Assembly: GCA_020431135.1 (NCBI GenBank)
Contig: JAGQIT010000215.1
Coordinates: forward strand, 1 to 7,909
Source of the DNA: Myxococcales bacterium
GTDB lineage: Bacteria; Myxococcota_A; Polyangia; Nannocystales; Nannocystaceae
Direction of reading: 5' to 3'
Length of the DNA stretch: 7,909 bases
Both the position numbers and the translations under genes were made by a program. Below, in pieces: positions 5,852 through 7,909 of this stretch (positions are counted from its first letter, which is position 1; each line of letters starts with the position of its first letter). The notes below the pieces were generated by a model. That model did not search any database. It had not been told where the DNA came from and saw only the letters and a list, made by a program, of their open reading frames with translations.

Positions 5852-7318
5852 CTAGAAGAGCCGCCGACGCTTGGAGCTTGACAGGACGTTGAGCTGCTCA
5901 CGGTACTTGGCGACCGTGCGCCGCGCGATGTCGATGCCCTCCTGGCGGAGGAGCTCGACGATCTTCTGATCGCTGTAGGGCTTCGCCGGGTTCTCGTTGT
6001 CGATCAAGATCTTGATCTTGGTCTTCACCGCCTCGGAGGCGAGCTCGTCGCCGCCGCGCCGGCTGATCCCGGTGTTGAAGAAGTACTTAAGCTCAAAGAT
6101 CCCCTGCGGGGTGTGGACGTACTTGTTGGTCGTGACGCGCGAGACCGTCGACTCGTGCATCGAGATGTCCTCGGCGACGTCCTTGAGGATCAGCGGCCGG
6201 AGGAACTGGACGCCCTTCTCGAAGAACTCGCGCTGGAACTTGAGGATGCTCTTCGTCACCTTGACGATCGTCCGCTGGCGCTGCTGGATCGACCGGATCA
6301 GCCACTGCGCCGAGCGCAGGCGCTCGGAGATGTACTCCTTCGCCTTGGCGTCGCTGTGGATCGCCGAGCGGTAGTAGTTCGAGATCCGCAGCTTGGGCAG
6401 GCCGTCGTCGTTGAGGGTGACGACGAACTCCTCGCCGATCTTGTGGATGTAGACGTCGGGGACGACGTACTGCGACGACTCCGAGGTGTAGTCGCGGGCC
6501 GGCCGCGGATCGAGGCCCATGATCACCTTGGTCGCCTCGTAGACCTCCTCGAGCGGCTCGCCCATGTCGCGCGAGATCGCCTGGTAGCCGCGGTTCTCGA
6601 GGTTATGCAGGTGCTTGGCGATGATCCCGAGGACGAGCGGATCCTCGATCGGGTGCTCGGGGTGGTTGGCCTGGATCCACAGGCACTCGGCGAGGTTGCG
6701 GCTCGAGACCGCGACCGGATCGAGGAGCTGGACCTTGCGCAGCACCCGCTCGACCTTCAGCGTCGAGGTCTCGAGGCGACGGGCGATCTGGGTGACCGTC
6801 GTGTCGCCGAGCGAGCCGTCGTTGCCGAGGTTGCGGATGATGTACTCGGCGATCTCCTCGTCGCGCTCCGAGTAGTTCGACATCCGCACCTGCCACAGCA
6901 GGTGCTCCTCGAGGGTCTCGGGCGCCGAGTGGGTCGCCTCGAGGGAGGGCAGCTCGTCGCCGCCGCCGCCCGCCGCCCCGGGATCGGGCGGCAGGTAGGT
7001 GTTGTTCTCGAGCACCGACTTCCAGTCGAAGTCGTCGGTGACCTCGCCGACCTTGACCTCCTCGACCTTGGCCTCGGCCGCCGGCTCGGGGGCGGCCTCG
7101 CGCTCGCCGTCGGCCCCGGACTGCGCGTCGCCGCCCTCGTCGCCGCCGGTCCCGAGCTCCTGCGACTCCTCGAGGAGCGGGTTCTCGAGGAGCTCGTCGC
7201 GGACCAGATCGGTGAGCTCGAGCCGCGAGAGCTGGAGCAGCTTGATGGCCTGCTGGAGCTGCGGCGTCATCACCAGCTGCTGGCTCATCCGCAGGTCGGG
7301 GCGCATCTGGAGGGCCAT
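5852..7318 (-). CDS. rpoN: RNA polymerase sigma-54 factor
   Basis: A 488-aa sigma factor that directs RNA polymerase to -24/-12 promoters and needs AAA+ activators to open them. Seen in order: region I, glutamine/leucine-rich, with MSQQLVMTPQLQQAIKLLQL (11-30) and LENPLLEE (44-51); acidic, Gly/Ala/Glu-rich region II (about 52-125); the core-binding domain (about 130-330) with LLDPVAVSSRNLAECLWIQ (198-216); a helix-turn-helix with EDISMHESTVSRVTTNKYV (383-401) and GIFELKYFF (406-414); and a perfect RpoN box ARRTVAKYRE at 465-474, which reads the -24 element. All regions are complete, so it should be functional. The ATG at 7318 has GAGGA 7 bases upstream. It heads the rpoN-hpf-hprK-rapZ-EIIA-ptsH-ptsI cluster, with a promoter candidate just upstream. 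Confidence 0.98.
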   Translation of the reverse strand: MALQMRPDLRMSQQLVMTPQLQQAIKLLQLSRLELTDLVRDELLENPLLEESQELGTGGDEGGDAQSGADGEREAAPEPAAEAKVEEVKVGEVTDDFDWKSVLENNTYLPPDPGAAGGGGDELPSLEATHSAPETLEEHLLWQVRMSNYSERDEEIAEYIIRNLGNDGSLGDTTVTQIARRLETSTLKVERVLRKVQLLDPVAVSSRNLAECLWIQANHPEHPIEDPLVLGIIAKHLHNLENRGYQAISRDMGEPLEEVYEATKVIMGLDPRPARDYTSESSQYVVPDVYIHKIGEEFVVTLNDDGLPKLRISNYYRSAIHSDAKAKEYISERLRSAQWLIRSIQQRQRTIVKVTKSILKFQREFFEKGVQFLRPLILKDVAEDISMHESTVSRVTTNKYVHTPQGIFELKYFFNTGISRRGGDELASEAVKTKIKILIDNENPAKPYSDQKIVELLRQEGIDIARRTVAKYREQLNVLSSSKRRRLF

Positions 7319-7350
7319 CGTCTGTTCCTCGCTCTTCCTAGCTGTCCGTC

Positions 7351-7359
7351 AGGATACCA
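7351..7359 (-). promoter_or_regulatory. Candidate extended -10 promoter for the rpoN operon
   Basis: The minus strand reads TGGTATCCT: an extended -10 (TGn) followed by TATCCT, four of six matches to TATAAT. Transcription would start near 7344, about 26 bases before the rpoN ATG, leaving room for the GAGGA site at 7330-7326. The surroundings are the least GC-rich part of the gap. No good -35 hexamer is seen at 16-18 bases; extended -10 promoters can do without one. Confidence 0.4.
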
Positions 7360-7500
7360 GAAGCGGCGCGTGTTACTAGGTCGGGGGAACGGCGAACATC
7401 GGCGAGCACGGGGCGCAGATCCCCTCCCCCGGCGCGTGGCGGCGTTTGGTACGATCGCCGCCCCACGCCTCCGGCCGATCGGGCGCCGCCCACCTCCGCA

Positions 7501-7520
7501 CGCGGACGCGAAGCGCCGCG
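7501..7520. repeat. Bulged stem-loop in the pyrG-rpoN gap
   Basis: On the minus strand CGCGG and CGC pair with GCG and CCGCG around a TTC loop, with one unpaired T on the 3' arm: eight G-C pairs. No T-tract follows on the minus strand. Function unknown; chance is possible at this base composition. Confidence 0.3.
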
Positions 7521-7620
7521 ATCGTGGTGGTGAGGGCGCTCCGAAAGGCCGCCGGCGGACGCTCCAGGAGGCAGCTCGCGGCCCCGTCGTCGCGGAGGCT
7601 CGTCGAACTGCGGGTTCGCG

Positions 7621-7637
7621 CGGGACCGTCGGTCCCG
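7621..7637 (-). terminator. GC hairpin after pyrG, possible transcription end without a U-tract
   Basis: The minus strand reads CGGGACC, GAC, GGTCCCG: a perfect seven-pair stem with a three-base loop, 11 bases after the pyrG TAG. The position fits a 3'-end hairpin. No run of T follows, so it is either a non-canonical terminator, a stabilising 3' structure, or works together with Rho. Confidence 0.45.
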
Positions 7638-7648
7638 ACAGTCACGGA

Positions 7649-7909
7649 CTACGCGGAGGTCGGCCCGCGATCCCGCGACCGCCGGTGGCTCAGGGCGCTC
7701 GCCACATAGGAGACGAAGAGCGGATGCGGCGCGGTCGGCCGGCTCTTGAACTCGGGGTGGAACTGGCAGCCGACGAAGAAGGGGTGGATGTCGGCCGGGA
7801 GCTCGACCATCTCGACGAGGGCGCCGTCCGGCGAGATCCCCGAGAGCACGAGCCCCGAGGCGGCGAGCGGCTCGCGGAAGGCGTTGTTGAACTCGTAGCG
7901 GTGGCGGTG
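7649..7909 (-). CDS. pyrG: CTP synthase, C-terminal 86 residues (5' part beyond the window)
   Basis: CTP synthase makes CTP from UTP, ATP and glutamine; the visible part is the end of its class I glutamine amidotransferase domain. Seen: HRHRYEFNN at the edge, matching the conserved RHRYEVN segment, then FFVGCQFHPEFKSRP, where His51 and Glu53 of the fragment match the catalytic His and Glu of the Cys-His-Glu triad (E. coli H515 and E517), and HPLFVSYVASAL near the end. The nucleophilic cysteine and the synthetase domain lie off the right edge. The tail after the last helix is short and Arg/Ser-rich. The stop is TAG at 7651-7649, followed by a hairpin. It is on the same strand as rpoN but separated by about 330 bp, so probably a different transcription unit. 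Confidence 0.96.
   Translation of the reverse strand, partial: HRHRYEFNNAFREPLAASGLVLSGISPDGALVEMVELPADIHPFFVGCQFHPEFKSRPTAPHPLFVSYVASALSHRRSRDRGPTSA

Larger units (their letters stand above)
7319..7648. other. Non-coding interval between pyrG and rpoN
   Basis: This stretch holds no gene I can support. A minus-strand open frame (7645-7376, GTG start, Arg/Ala/Pro-rich) begins a few bases after the pyrG stop, and open frames also exist on the plus strand; their composition is that expected of random GC-rich DNA and I recognise no family. Visible structure: a hairpin after pyrG (7621-7637), a bulged stem-loop (7501-7520), a ten-base palindrome (7549-7558) and the promoter candidate at 7351-7359. 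No tRNA was recognised. Confidence 0.6.

Noticed and set aside
7376..7645. An 89-codon minus-strand frame starting with GTG just after pyrG
   Set aside because: The frame overlaps the pyrG 3' hairpin and the start of the upstream control region of rpoN, has no clear ribosome binding site and no recognisable family. It is most likely a chance frame.
1..7909. CRISPR arrays, insertion sequences, phage or defence genes, tRNA or rRNA
   Set aside because: I looked for direct repeats with spacers, terminal inverted repeats, transposase motifs and tRNA-like cloverleaf segments and found none. Short recurring words such as gaggacg or cgtcgacg come from codon bias.

Overview
The window is chromosomal, very GC-rich and strongly biased toward G/C at third codon positions. 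Every gene I can support lies on the minus strand, so transcription runs from high to low coordinates. The gene set (RpoN, long HPF, HPr kinase HprK, RapZ, a lone mannose-family EIIA, HPr and enzyme I) is the 'rpoN / incomplete PTS' locus typical of Deltaproteobacteria in the broad sense. The GC-rich base composition fits Myxococcota or relatives best. That placement is inference from gene order and composition; no rRNA or other phylogenetic marker was read.

Layout in transcription order: (1) the 3' end of pyrG (CTP synthase, 7909-7649), followed by a GC hairpin. (2) A gap of about 330 bp without a convincing gene, holding hairpins and, near its end, an extended -10 promoter candidate. (3) rpoN (sigma-54, 7318-5852) and hpf (long ribosome hibernation factor, 5804-5169). 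(4) A 68-bp gap with two hairpins and a TANNNT box just before a start codon with no Shine-Dalgarno sequence. (5) hprK (5100-4093), rapZ (4079-3225), EIIA-Man (3210-2749), ptsH (2752-2465) and ptsI (2468-648), with gaps of 13-14 bp and then stop/start overlaps. (6) A 5' fragment of an alpha/beta hydrolase (637 to the left edge), 10 bp behind ptsI with a Shine-Dalgarno sequence touching the ptsI stop.

Working together: EI takes phosphate from PEP and passes it to HPr His22 and then to EIIA His27. No EIIB, EIIC or EIID is present here, so the chain probably regulates rather than imports sugar. HprK can phosphorylate HPr on Ser53, giving HPr a second input that senses ATP, Pi or metabolites. RapZ is a nucleotide-binding regulator, RpoN directs sigma-54 promoters and HPF dimerises idle ribosomes, so the locus links carbon and energy status to transcription and translation.

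I see no IS element, CRISPR array, phage gene, tRNA or rRNA, and no clearly new system. The points worth a second look are the hpf-hprK junction, a CxC motif by the EIIA active site, a RapZ C-terminus without the enteric basic cluster, pyrG placed directly before rpoN without the Kdo/LPS-export genes, and the hydrolase at the operon end.
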